Positions 6,308-12,261 of a DNA stretch of 15,768 nucleotides are shown one piece after another. Source of the DNA: DATJLQ01 sp035509415 (lineage in GTDB: Bacteria > Pseudomonadota > Alphaproteobacteria > JACZXZ01); the NCBI GenBank assembly GCA_035509415.1, contig DATJLQ010000144.1, positions 1-15,768 on the forward strand. The letters run 5' to 3'. The notes under the pieces were generated by a model. It was not told the DNA's origin, searched no databases, and saw only the letters and a list, made by a program, of their open reading frames with translations. Both the position numbers and the translations under genes were made by a program. The stretch's first letter is position 1. The number at the start of each line of letters is the position of its first letter.

Positions 6308-8476
6308 ATGGAGCGCTCGTTCAAGAAAGAGGTCGAAAGCTTGCGCCTCGGCGCGGGCGAGACCTTTCGCGGCGAGGGCATCCTCGCGGTCACCAAGGCG
6401 TTGCTCCAATCGGGGGTCGCCTATGTGGGCGGCTACCAGGGCGCACCCGTGACCCACCTCCTCGACGTCATGGTCGACGCCCAGGAGATGCTCGGCGAGC
6501 TCGGCGTCCATGTCGAGACCTGCGCCAACGAGGCGGCCGCCGCCGCCATGCTCGCGGCCTCGATCAATTATCCGCTCCGCGGCGCCGTCACCTGGAAGGC
6601 GATCGTCGGCACCAACGTTGCGTCGGACGCCCTCTCGAACCTCGCTTCGGCGGGGGTGGTGGGCGGTGCGCTCATCGTCGTGGGCGAGGATTACGGCGAG
6701 GGCGCCAGCATCATCCTCGAGCGCAGCCATTCGGTCGCGATGAAGTCGTCCATCTGGCTCCTCGATCCGCGCCCCGAGCTCGGCAACATCGTGCGCATGG
6801 TGGAGGCGGGCTTCGGGCTTTCCGAGGCGAGCCATGCGCCGGTCATGCTCGAGCTCCGCATCCGCGCCTGCCACATGACGGGCGAGTTCGCCGCCAAGGA
6901 CAACGTCAAGCCCGCGCATTCCTCGATCGCGCGTATCGCGGCCCCCGCGCGCTTCAACTACGACCGGTTGGCGCACCCGCCGGCCACCTTCATGCAGGAG
7001 AAGCTCAAGGTCGAGGAGCGCTTGCCCGCCGCGCGCGCGTATATTACGGCCAACAAGCTCAACGAGGTCTTCCCGGGCGAGCTCGGCGAGATCGGCATCG
7101 TCGTGCAAGGCGGGCTCTACAACGTGCTGCTGCGCTGCTTGGAGCGCATCGGCCTCGCCGACGAGTTCGGCAAGTCGCGCGTGCCGATCCTGTGCCTCAA
7201 CGTGACCTACCCGCTCATCCCCGAGGAGGTTTCCTCCTTCGCGCACGGGAAGCGCGCGTTGCTCATGGTCGAGGAGGGCAATCCCGAATATCTCGAGCAG
7301 ATGATCGGCTCGATCTTGCGCAAGGCCGATCTCCAGACCGCACTCTTGGGCAAGGATTGCCTTCCCATGGCGGGCGAATACACGGCCGAGACGCTGCTCC
7401 CCGGCCTCGCGAAGTTCCTCGCCAAGGTGCGGCCCGCGGGCGTCGACGTGGGTGCGATCGAGCGGCGCGTGGCCGCGATCATCGCCACGAAGGACGCCGC
7501 CGCGCGCGAGCTCGCCGCCGATCTCCCCGCGCGCCCGCCCGGCTTCTGCGTCGGCTGCCCGGAGCGGCCGGTGTTCAGCGCGCTAAAACTGCTCCAGCGC
7601 GAGATCGGGCCCGTGCATATCAGCGCCGACATCGGCTGCCATTCCTTCGGCACGTTGCAGCCCTTCGGCATGGGGAACTCGATCCTCGGCTACGGCATGA
7701 GCCTCGCGAGCGCTGCCGCCGTCGGGCCGGCCATGACGCGGCGGCCGATCAGCATCATGGGCGATGGCGGCTTCTGGCATAACGGGCTCGTGACCGGCGT
7801 CACGGGTGCGCTCTTCAACCGCGCGGACGAAGTGCTGATCGTGATGCAGAACGGCTATGCGTCCGCGACCGGCCAGCAATATCTCCCCTCGAGCGGGACC
7901 AGCCGCGACGGTGCCGCGGGCGGGATGGACATCGAGCGCACGCTCAAGGCGCTCGGCGTGCCCTGGCTCAAGAAGATCCGCACCTACGGGGTCGCGACCA
8001 TGCTGAGCGCGCTGCGCGAGGCGATGAGCACGGCCGAGCGCGGCCTCAAGGTCATCGTCGCCGACGGCGAATGCCAGCTCGCGCGCCAGCGCCGCGTGCG
8101 CGCGGAGGACGGGAAGAAGCTCGCGGCCGGCGAGCGCGTGGTGCGCACGCGCTTCGGCGTCGACGACGAGATCTGCACCGGCGACCATTCCTGCATCCGC
8201 CTCTCGGGCTGCCCGTCGCTCACGATCAAGCCGAATCCGGATCCGCTCCGGACCGACCCGGTGACGACGGTGAATAACGGCTGCGTCGGCTGCGGCCTGT
8301 GCGGCGAGGTGGCTCACGCGGCGGTGTTGTGCCCGTCCTTCTATAAGCTCGAGATCGTCCAAAACCCGAGCGCCTGGGACCGGTTCCTTTCCCGACTGCG
8401 CGCGGGCTTCATTCGCGTCCTCGCCGGTGACGGCGAGGCGAGTGCTGCGCCCGTCCCGGTCAAAGAAGCCGCATGA
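6308..8476 (+). CDS. iorA: Indolepyruvate:ferredoxin oxidoreductase, alpha subunit (IorA-like) with ferredoxin tail
   Basis: A 722-residue subunit that, with IorB, oxidatively decarboxylates arylpyruvates (from Trp, Phe, Tyr transamination) to aryl-acetyl-CoA. Order of domains: an alpha/pyrimidine domain (about 1-190, with GGYQGAPVTHLLDVM), a linker domain, a TPP domain (about 410-600, with CVGCPERP near 414, DIGCHSFG, and GDGGFWHNG near 484 followed by QNGYASATG), and a C-terminal ferredoxin-like tail. The second cluster motif is C659-x2-C662-x2-C665-x9-C675. The first reads C623-x2-D626-x2-C629-x5-C635-P, with Asp where Cys is usual. The ATG at 6308 follows a GAGAGG/AGGCGG ribosome site and begins the conserved part; the frame is open from 5879 but that overlaps the divergent gene. 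It ends by ATGA overlap with iorB. Family assignment is firm, substrate range is not. Confidence 0.9.
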   Translation: MERSFKKEVESLRLGAGETFRGEGILAVTKALLQSGVAYVGGYQGAPVTHLLDVMVDAQEMLGELGVHVETCANEAAAAAMLAASINYPLRGAVTWKAIVGTNVASDALSNLASAGVVGGALIVVGEDYGEGASIILERSHSVAMKSSIWLLDPRPELGNIVRMVEAGFGLSEASHAPVMLELRIRACHMTGEFAAKDNVKPAHSSIARIAAPARFNYDRLAHPPATFMQEKLKVEERLPAARAYITANKLNEVFPGELGEIGIVVQGGLYNVLLRCLERIGLADEFGKSRVPILCLNVTYPLIPEEVSSFAHGKRALLMVEEGNPEYLEQMIGSILRKADLQTALLGKDCLPMAGEYTAETLLPGLAKFLAKVRPAGVDVGAIERRVAAIIATKDAAARELAADLPARPPGFCVGCPERPVFSALKLLQREIGPVHISADIGCHSFGTLQPFGMGNSILGYGMSLASAAAVGPAMTRRPISIMGDGGFWHNGLVTGVTGALFNRADEVLIVMQNGYASATGQQYLPSSGTSRDGAAGGMDIERTLKALGVPWLKKIRTYGVATMLSALREAMSTAERGLKVIVADGECQLARQRRVRAEDGKKLAAGERVVRTRFGVDDEICTGDHSCIRLSGCPSLTIKPNPDPLRTDPVTTVNNGCVGCGLCGEVAHAAVLCPSFYKLEIVQNPSAWDRFLSRLRAGFIRVLAGDGEASAAPVPVKEAA

Positions 8477-10023
8477 GCGCCGAGCCCAAGGCGCGGCCCA
8501 CGACGCTCCTGATCGCGGCCCTCGGCGGCGAGGGCGGCGGCGTGCTCACCAATTGGCTGGTCGACGCCGCGACCGAAGCGGGATTCGTGGTGCAAAGCAC
8601 CTCGATCCCCGGCGTGGCGCAACGCACGGGTGCCACGACCTATTACCTCGAGATCTATCCCGTGCCGCGCGCGGCCTTGAAGGGTGCGACGCCGGTGCTG
8701 GCGCTCAATCCCGGGCCGGGCGACGTCGACCTCGTGGTCTCGTCCGAGCTTTTGGAGGCGGGACGCGCGGTGGCGAACGGCTTCGTGACGCGCGACCGCA
8801 CCACGCTCATCGCCTCGACCCACCGGGTCTACGCCATTTCCGAGCGCATGGGCATGGGCGACGGGCGCTTCGACATGGGGCGCGTGTTCAAGTCGATCGA
8901 GGAGAATGCGCGGCAAGCGCTTCTGTTCGACATGGACGAGGCGGCGCGCGACGCGGGCTCGCCCATCAACGCGGTGATGCTGGGCGCGATCGCGGGGGCC
9001 GGCGTCTTGCCGGTGCCGGCGGACGCATTCGAGGCGGCGGTGCGCGCCGAGGGAAAATCGGTCGAGAGCAATCTACGCGGCTTTCGCGCCGGGCTCGCCC
9101 TCGCGGCCAAGGGCTCGTCCAAGATGGGCACGGCGCAGCCCGCGAAACGCGCCGAGCGACGCGCGACGGATGCCGCGTCGCTCCTCGCCCGCGTCGACGC
9201 CGAAATGCCCGAGGCCGCGCGCTCGCTCGTGCGCGAGGGCGTCAATCGCTTGGTGCGCTACCAGAGCGTTGCTTACGCGGCGCGTTATCTCGATCGTCTC
9301 GGGCCCATCGTCGAGCTCGACCGCAAACTCGGCGCCAATGGCAGGCTCGCGCGCGAGGTCGGGCGCCATCTCGCCGTGCGCATGTCCTACGAGGACATCA
9401 TCCGGGTCGCGCAAGCCAAGGCGGATCCCGCGCGCCTCCGGCGCATCGCCGAGGAGGCGGGCGTCAAGCCGGGCCAGCCGGTCAAGGTGGTCGATTTCTT
9501 CAAGCCCGGCTTCGAGGAGTTGTGCTCGATCCTGCCCACGCCCCTCGCGCGCGCGATCCTGCATCTGGCCGAGCGGCGCGGCTGGCTCAACCGCGTCTAT
9601 TGGGGCATGCATGTTGAGACGAGCTCGATCTCGGGCTTCGCGCGCGTGTGGCTGTTGGCGAAGCTGCGGCCGTGGCGGCCCATGACCTATCGATTCCGCG
9701 AGGAGCAGGCGGCGATCGAGAATTGGCTCGATCTCGTACGCCTCGCGGGCGCCAAGTCGCTCGAGCTCTCGCTCGAGATCGCGGAATGCGCGCGCCTCGT
9801 CAAAGGCTACGGCGACACGCACCGGCGCGGCCTCTGGAACTACCACGCGATCGAGAGCCGCGTGATCCTGCCGGCGCTCGCGGGGCGCTTCAGCCCCGGC
9901 TTCGCGGCCGACGCGATCGCGTCCGCGCGTACCGCTTCACTCGCCGACCCGGAGGGCAAGAGCCTCGAGCGCGTCCTCGAGGAGATCGAGCGCCGCGCCG
10001 GCGTGCCCGCGGCGGCGCAGTAG
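8473..10023 (+). CDS. iorB: Indolepyruvate:ferredoxin oxidoreductase, beta subunit with long C-terminal domain (IorB-like)
   Basis: A 516-residue protein. Residues 1 to about 210 are the gamma-type domain of 2-oxoacid oxidoreductases: LIAALGGEGGGVLTNWL at the start, then STSIPGVAQRTGATTYYLEIYP and a NPGPGDVDLVVSSELLEAGRAV segment. Ordinary IorB proteins stop near 190-200 residues. Here about 300 more residues follow (from about 240), rich in Ala, Arg and Leu, with EEAGVKPGQPVKVVDFFKPGFEELCSILP and a WGMHVETSSISGFARVWLLAKLRPWRP stretch. This resembles the DUF6537 extension known from long proteobacterial forms and from one-piece fused Ior proteins; its function is unknown to me. Translation is coupled to iorA through an ATGA overlap. 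The gene ends in TAG 47 bases before a palindromic repeat. Confidence 0.87.
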   Translation: MSAEPKARPTTLLIAALGGEGGGVLTNWLVDAATEAGFVVQSTSIPGVAQRTGATTYYLEIYPVPRAALKGATPVLALNPGPGDVDLVVSSELLEAGRAVANGFVTRDRTTLIASTHRVYAISERMGMGDGRFDMGRVFKSIEENARQALLFDMDEAARDAGSPINAVMLGAIAGAGVLPVPADAFEAAVRAEGKSVESNLRGFRAGLALAAKGSSKMGTAQPAKRAERRATDAASLLARVDAEMPEAARSLVREGVNRLVRYQSVAYAARYLDRLGPIVELDRKLGANGRLAREVGRHLAVRMSYEDIIRVAQAKADPARLRRIAEEAGVKPGQPVKVVDFFKPGFEELCSILPTPLARAILHLAERRGWLNRVYWGMHVETSSISGFARVWLLAKLRPWRPMTYRFREEQAAIENWLDLVRLAGAKSLELSLEIAECARLVKGYGDTHRRGLWNYHAIESRVILPALAGRFSPGFAADAIASARTASLADPEGKSLERVLEEIERRAGVPAAAQ

Positions 10024-10070
10024 GAAATTCCGGAGCGATCGACGAAGCGTCAGAGCATCCCTTCGAATCT

Positions 10071-10121
10071 TCTCCCCATGTGGGAGAGGGTGGCGAGCGA
10101 AGCGAGCGGGTGAGGGGTAAT
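10071..10121 (+). repeat. Palindromic repeat, left copy flanking DUF559 gene
   Basis: This unit begins TCTCCCCATGTGGGAGA (stem TCTCCC/GGGAGA), continues GGGTGGCGAGCGAAGCGAGC and ends GGGTGAGGGGTAAT. It matches, in inverted orientation, the unit at 10478-10531 in its outer parts, while the central hairpin sequence differs. Similar repeats are scattered through many alphaproteobacterial genomes (recollection, not searched). It could also act as a weak terminator after iorB. Confidence 0.8.
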
Positions 10122-10138
10122 CGGGGATGTAATCGCGA

Positions 10139-10474
10139 ATGGTCGCTCCGCTAATCCGCGCCCGCAATCTCCGCCGCAACGAGACCGACGTAGAGCGAAT
10201 TCTGTGGCGCGCGCTCCGCAACCGGCAGCTTGGCGATGCCAAATTTCGCCGCCAAGTCCGAATCGGCCCTTTCATTGCCGATTTTGCGTGTTTCGAACGG
10301 CGTTTGGTTGTTGAGCTCGACGGCGGTCAACATGCGGACGCCAAGCGCTACGATGATGGACGCGTGAAGTCTATCCAGCGACAAGGTTATCGTGTGCTGC
10401 GGTTCTGGAATAACGAGGTGCTCGAAAATCTGCCGGGTCTATTGGAGGCAAGCAAAATGGCGCTGGGCAAGTAG
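10139..10474 (+). CDS. DUF559 domain protein (Vsr/restriction-endonuclease-like fold)
   Basis: A 111-residue protein matching the DUF559 family. It has the N-terminal RARNLRRNETDVERILWRALRNRQL helix region, then KFRRQVRIGPFIADFACFERRLVVELDGGQH (about 36-66) and the terminal GYRVLRFWNNEVLENLPGLLE. The pattern D-x-A-C-x11-E-L-D-G-G-Q-H resembles the catalytic core of very short patch repair and PD-(D/E)XK-type nucleases, with the Asp of ADFAC and the Glu-x-Asp of VELDG as likely metal ligands. Nuclease activity of this family is mostly predicted. The gene lies alone between two inverted copies of a palindromic repeat, within an element of about 480 bp that may be bordered by an 8-bp direct repeat. 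No methylase partner is adjacent, so it is not a standard restriction system. Confidence 0.87.
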   Translation: MVAPLIRARNLRRNETDVERILWRALRNRQLGDAKFRRQVRIGPFIADFACFERRLVVELDGGQHADAKRYDDGRVKSIQRQGYRVLRFWNNEVLENLPGLLEASKMALGK

Positions 10475-10477
10475 GCC

Positions 10478-10531
10478 ATCACCCCTCACCCGACGGCCCG
10501 GCGGGCCGTCACCCTCTCCCACAAGGGGAGA
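10478..10531 (-). repeat. Palindromic repeat, right copy flanking DUF559 gene
   Basis: An inverted copy of the unit at 10071-10121. It shares ATCACCCCTCACCC and CACCCTCTCCCAC..GGGGAGA with the left copy. Its centre is a perfect hairpin, GACGGCCC-GGC-GGGCCGTC (10492-10510), and its outer part forms a second hairpin from CTCTCCC and GGGAGAG. It starts 4 bases after the DUF559 stop, so it may also terminate that transcript. Confidence 0.82.
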
Positions 10532-10569
10532 GGATCAGAGCAACGCGGCGGCGAGCCGAAAATAGGCGA

Positions 10570-10602
10570 GGGTAAATTGCGTAGCCGCCCGCAAAATTAC
10601 CC
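10570..10602 (-). terminator. Candidate terminator hairpin downstream of brnTA
   Basis: An imperfect inverted repeat pairs GGGTAAATTGCG (10570-10581) with CGCAAAATTACCC (10590-10602), 27 bases past the end of the antitoxin gene on the minus strand. There is no clear U-tract, so the call is tentative. Confidence 0.35.
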
Positions 10603-10628
10603 GCGCTTGAAGATCGCCGCGTCCGCTC

Positions 10629-10892
10629 TCAGCGCGGCTTCCCGGAACGGGCAAGGGCGACCTCGAGCGCCTCCCGGATGAAGCGCGTATAGGGAATGCC
10701 GCGCGCGGAAGACCGCTTCTTGACGGCCTCGAGAAGCGATTTCGGCAAGCGCATGTTGAGCTGCTCGGATTTCTTCTCGAACTCGTAGCGAACGGGCACG
10801 AGGCCGGAAAGATCGTACGCGCTCAAATCCGCGGTATCGACGAAGCGCTCGGCTTCCGCGTCGCTTTTAAAGGCCGGGATTTTCTTTTTCAT
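10629..10892 (-). CDS. brnA: BrnA/CopG-family antitoxin
   Basis: An 87-residue protein with a basic start (MKKKIPAFKSDAEAERFVDTADLSAYDLS) and a C-terminal ribbon-helix-helix DNA-binding region: EKKSEQLNMRLPKSLLEAVKKRSSARGIPYTRFIREALEVALA. The QLNMRLP strand and GIPYTRFIREAL helices are typical of CopG-type antitoxins such as BrnA. The ATG at 10892 is preferred; a TTG three codons earlier would leave no room for a ribosome site, whereas GAGAGG sits about 10 bases before the ATG. It overlaps the end of the toxin gene by 26 bases, giving the toxin-first order usual for BrnTA. It should neutralise BrnT and repress the operon through the palindrome upstream of brnT. Confidence 0.83.
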   Translation of the reverse strand: MKKKIPAFKSDAEAERFVDTADLSAYDLSGLVPVRYEFEKKSEQLNMRLPKSLLEAVKKRSSARGIPYTRFIREALEVALARSGKPR

Positions 10893-11172
10893 AGCTCGCA
10901 ACCTCTCTTCGATGCATGTAGCGGGCGCTGATCGGGCGAATGAGGCGGCTGCCGTCGCGTTCGCGAAGCGTGAAGACCAAAAAGACGGACCGGCCGTGGG
11001 CCGTCTTGCCGATCGCCCTGAGGCGCACTTCGCTCTCGGAATGAGCGGCGTCCGGGACGATCAACAGCGGTCGGTCGAACAGCGATTCGACCTCGCTCGG
11101 CGCTCCGCCGTGCCTTAGGCATTTGGCGCGATTGCCGTCGTCCCAATCGAAACCCGCGACGGCGCCGCGCAT
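10867..11172 (-). CDS. brnT: BrnT-family toxin (predicted ribonuclease)
   Basis: A 101-residue protein matching BrnT, a RelE-fold ribonuclease that stops translation. It has the N-terminal FDWDDGNRAKCLRHGGAPSEVESLF (family form: F-W-D-x-x-K-x-x-x-N-x-x-K-H-G), a middle RLRAIGKTAHGRSVFLVFTLRERDG, and the terminal RLIRPISARYMHRREVASYEKE with the ISAR/R-x-E-x-x-x-Y end. The ATG at 11172 directly precedes the conserved core; the frame is open farther upstream but that part overlaps the promoter and operator. The expected -10 ends only about 10 bases before the ATG, so the message may be nearly leaderless. The usual family Asn-x-x-Lys-His reads Cys-Leu-Arg-His here, a modest divergence that does not by itself imply loss of activity. 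Confidence 0.85.
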   Translation of the reverse strand: MRGAVAGFDWDDGNRAKCLRHGGAPSEVESLFDRPLLIVPDAAHSESEVRLRAIGKTAHGRSVFLVFTLRERDGSRLIRPISARYMHRREVASYEKENPGL

Positions 11173-11181
11173 CGGTCGGAA

Positions 11182-11208
11182 CCTATACGTTTGTATATAC
11201 AACGTCAA
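11182..11208 (-). promoter_or_regulatory. brnTA promoter with palindromic operator
   Basis: On the minus strand TTGACG (11208-11203) is a strong -35 candidate and TATAGG (11187-11182) a -10 candidate, 15 bases apart. Between them lies the perfect 12-base palindrome TTGTATATACAA (11191-11202), flanked by ACGT on one side and CGT on the other. Its position inside the spacer suits repression by the BrnA antitoxin or the BrnTA complex, as expected for autoregulated toxin-antitoxin operons. Binding is inferred. Confidence 0.6.
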
Positions 11209-11224
11209 GGACCGGGTCGGGGCG

Positions 11225-11414
11225 GTAGTGACGCAGTTTGAAACTCCGGCCATGGTCCAAGTTCGCGTCATCACCGGGCCCCCGGGACCGGCCATCGGCC
11301 GGCCCGAGGCCAAGCTTCACGTCCCGGTGATCCACGTCTTTCCAGCGCTAAGGCGTGGATGGCCGGACCAAGTCCGGCCATGACCCACGCCAGGATTTCA
11401 AACTGAGGCACTAC
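11225..11414. repeat. MITE-like element with terminal inverted repeats and internal hairpins
   Basis: The ends form an imperfect inverted repeat: GTAGTGACGCAGTTTGAAAC at 11225-11244 against the reverse complement of 11393-11414, with 18 of 22 positions matching. Inside, ATGGCCGGAC-CAA-GTCCGGCCAT (11359-11381) is a perfect hairpin, extended by GCGTGG/CCACGC (11353-11358 and 11385-11390). A second pair, ATCACCGGG with CCCGGTGAT, spans roughly 11269 to 11323. No ORF of note is inside. It looks like a small non-autonomous repeat element of a kind common in alphaproteobacterial intergenic DNA (family name not known to me). Confidence 0.6.
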
Positions 11415-11568
11415 TCGGCGACAGGGCGGCGGTTCGGGGCTGCGCCACGCCGGCGCTCGAGCTCGATCCTTGCCGGGCTCATCATTGGCTCTGTCGACCC
11501 TGCCGGGCGCTCGCGGGCCCGCCGTCGAGGCGCTTCAGGGCGGCACGGCGCGGCGGCCCGCGCGCGAT

Positions 11569-11600
11569 TTGGCTTGTAAAAAGCGCGCTTAGGCTTATAT
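11569..11600 (+). promoter_or_regulatory. Candidate cspA promoter
   Basis: The only AT-rich promoter-like stretch before cspA has TTGGCT (11569-11574) or TTGTAA (11574-11579) as -35 candidates, and TTATAT (11595-11600) as -10, with spacers of 20 or 15 bases, neither ideal. The perfect palindrome AAGCGCGCTT (11581-11590) sits in the spacer. If used, it would give a leader of about 160 nt, consistent with the long leaders of cold-inducible csp genes. Confidence 0.35.
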
Positions 11601-11660
11601 CAAGGGAGTCGATTCTCGGCTCGCCTTGCCTTCCACGGTCGCAATCAAGCGTTGCAATCC

Positions 11661-11708
11661 GCGTCCCACATAGGCCGCGTCCCACACTGGCCGCGTCCCA
11701 CACAGGCC
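11661..11708 (+). repeat. Tandem repeat, three 16-bp units, in cspA leader
   Basis: Three consecutive units of the form GCGTCCCACATAGGCC occupy 11661-11676, 11677-11692 and 11693-11708, differing only at two central positions (ATA, ACT, ACA). They lie 59 to 106 bases upstream of the cspA ATG, probably inside its untranslated leader. Confidence 0.85.
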
Positions 11709-11766
11709 GAACGTCGATCCGGCGCCCGAACTCGGGCGGCGGCCATATCCTTTGAAAGGACTTCGA

Positions 11767-11973
11767 ATGTCGAGCGGAACCGTGAAATGGTTCAACACGC
11801 AAAAAGGCTACGGGTTCATCCAGCCGGACGACGGGTCGAAGGACGTCTTCGTCCATATCTCGGCGGTGGAGCGGTCCGGCATCGGCAACCTGCATGAGGG
11901 GCAAAAGCTCACCTACGAGATCGAGCAGGGCCCGCAAGGCAAGAGCTCGGCCGTGTCGCTCAAGGTGGAGTAA
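11767..11973 (+). CDS. cspA: Cold-shock protein, CspA family
   Basis: A 68-residue single cold-shock domain that binds single-stranded RNA and DNA and melts mRNA structure. Both nucleic-acid-binding motifs are intact: RNP1 as KGYGFIQ (about 13-19, within WFNTQKGYGFI) and RNP2 as VFVHIS (about 27-32), followed by the usual EGQKLTYEIEQGPQGKSSAVSLKV. Length is standard. The ATG at 11767 has a GAAAGGA ribosome site and starts with the canonical M-x-x-G-T-V-K-W-F-N. The in-frame codon at 11752 is unnecessary. The long leader with a tandem repeat fits post-transcriptional control, but cold induction cannot be read from sequence. A strong hairpin separates it from the small gene downstream. The symbol is family-level; such genomes usually hold several csp paralogues. 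Confidence 0.93.
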   Translation: MSSGTVKWFNTQKGYGFIQPDDGSKDVFVHISAVERSGIGNLHEGQKLTYEIEQGPQGKSSAVSLKVE

Positions 11974-11986
11974 CGGGGCCATGGGG

Positions 11987-12009
11987 GACGCCGCCGTCCG
12001 GGCGGCGTC
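11987..12009 (+). terminator. Perfect hairpin after cspA (terminator or attenuator)
   Basis: GACGCCGCC-GTCCG-GGCGGCGTC forms a perfect 9-bp stem with a 5-base loop, 14 bases after the cspA stop and 21 bases before the next ATG. No T-tract follows, so it may reduce read-through, or protect the 3' end of the cspA mRNA, and not fully stop transcription. Confidence 0.6.
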
Positions 12010-12029
12010 ATCTCCCCGGAGAGGACGCG

Positions 12030-12227
12030 ATGGCAATCCATAAATTCGCGGTCGGCGACAACGTGACCTTCTCGCCGAACCGGTACGAGGACAAGTCGGC
12101 GCGCGGCGTCTACACGATCGTGCGGCTCCTGCCCGCGGACGCCACGCCGCAATATCGCATCAAGGCCGCGACCGACGGGCGCGAGCGCGTGGTGGTCGAG
12201 GACCAGCTCGCCGGGCAGCGGGCCTGA
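12030..12227 (+). CDS. Small conserved-looking protein, 65 aa, SH3-like fold suspected
   Basis: A 65-residue protein starting MAIHKFAVGDNVTFSPNRYEDKSARGVYTIVRLLPADATPQYRIKA and ending with RVVVEDQLAGQRA. The pattern of F-x-V-G-D-x-V, then Y-x-I-V-R-L-L-P, then Q-Y-R-I-K, then E-R-V-V-x-E-x-Q-L resembles small uncharacterised proteins I recall from rhizobia and other Alphaproteobacteria. The alternating beta-strand pattern suggests an SH3-like barrel; this is an impression and no function is assigned. The ATG has a strong GGAGAGGA ribosome site nine bases upstream. It lies directly after cspA, separated by a hairpin, so it may be partly cotranscribed with it. Confidence 0.72.
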   Translation: MAIHKFAVGDNVTFSPNRYEDKSARGVYTIVRLLPADATPQYRIKAATDGRERVVVEDQLAGQRA

Positions 12228-12237
12228 GGCTCAGCCC

Positions 12238-12261
12238 GCGCGATCGCGATTTCGGTCGCGC
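12238..12261. terminator. Weak bidirectional hairpin between convergent genes
   Basis: GCGCGA (12238-12243) and TCGCGC (12256-12261) can pair across 12 bases in the 33-base gap between the small gene and the convergent hemolysin III gene. The location fits a shared terminator, but the stem is short and lacks a T-tract. Confidence 0.3.

Noticed and set aside
10139..10474. Restriction-modification or Vsr repair system
   Set aside because: No methyltransferase is adjacent and the sequence fits DUF559 better than true Vsr.
11661..11708. Possible CRISPR array or iteron origin
   Set aside because: Only three abutting 16-bp units, no replication initiator gene, and location in the leader of a csp gene.
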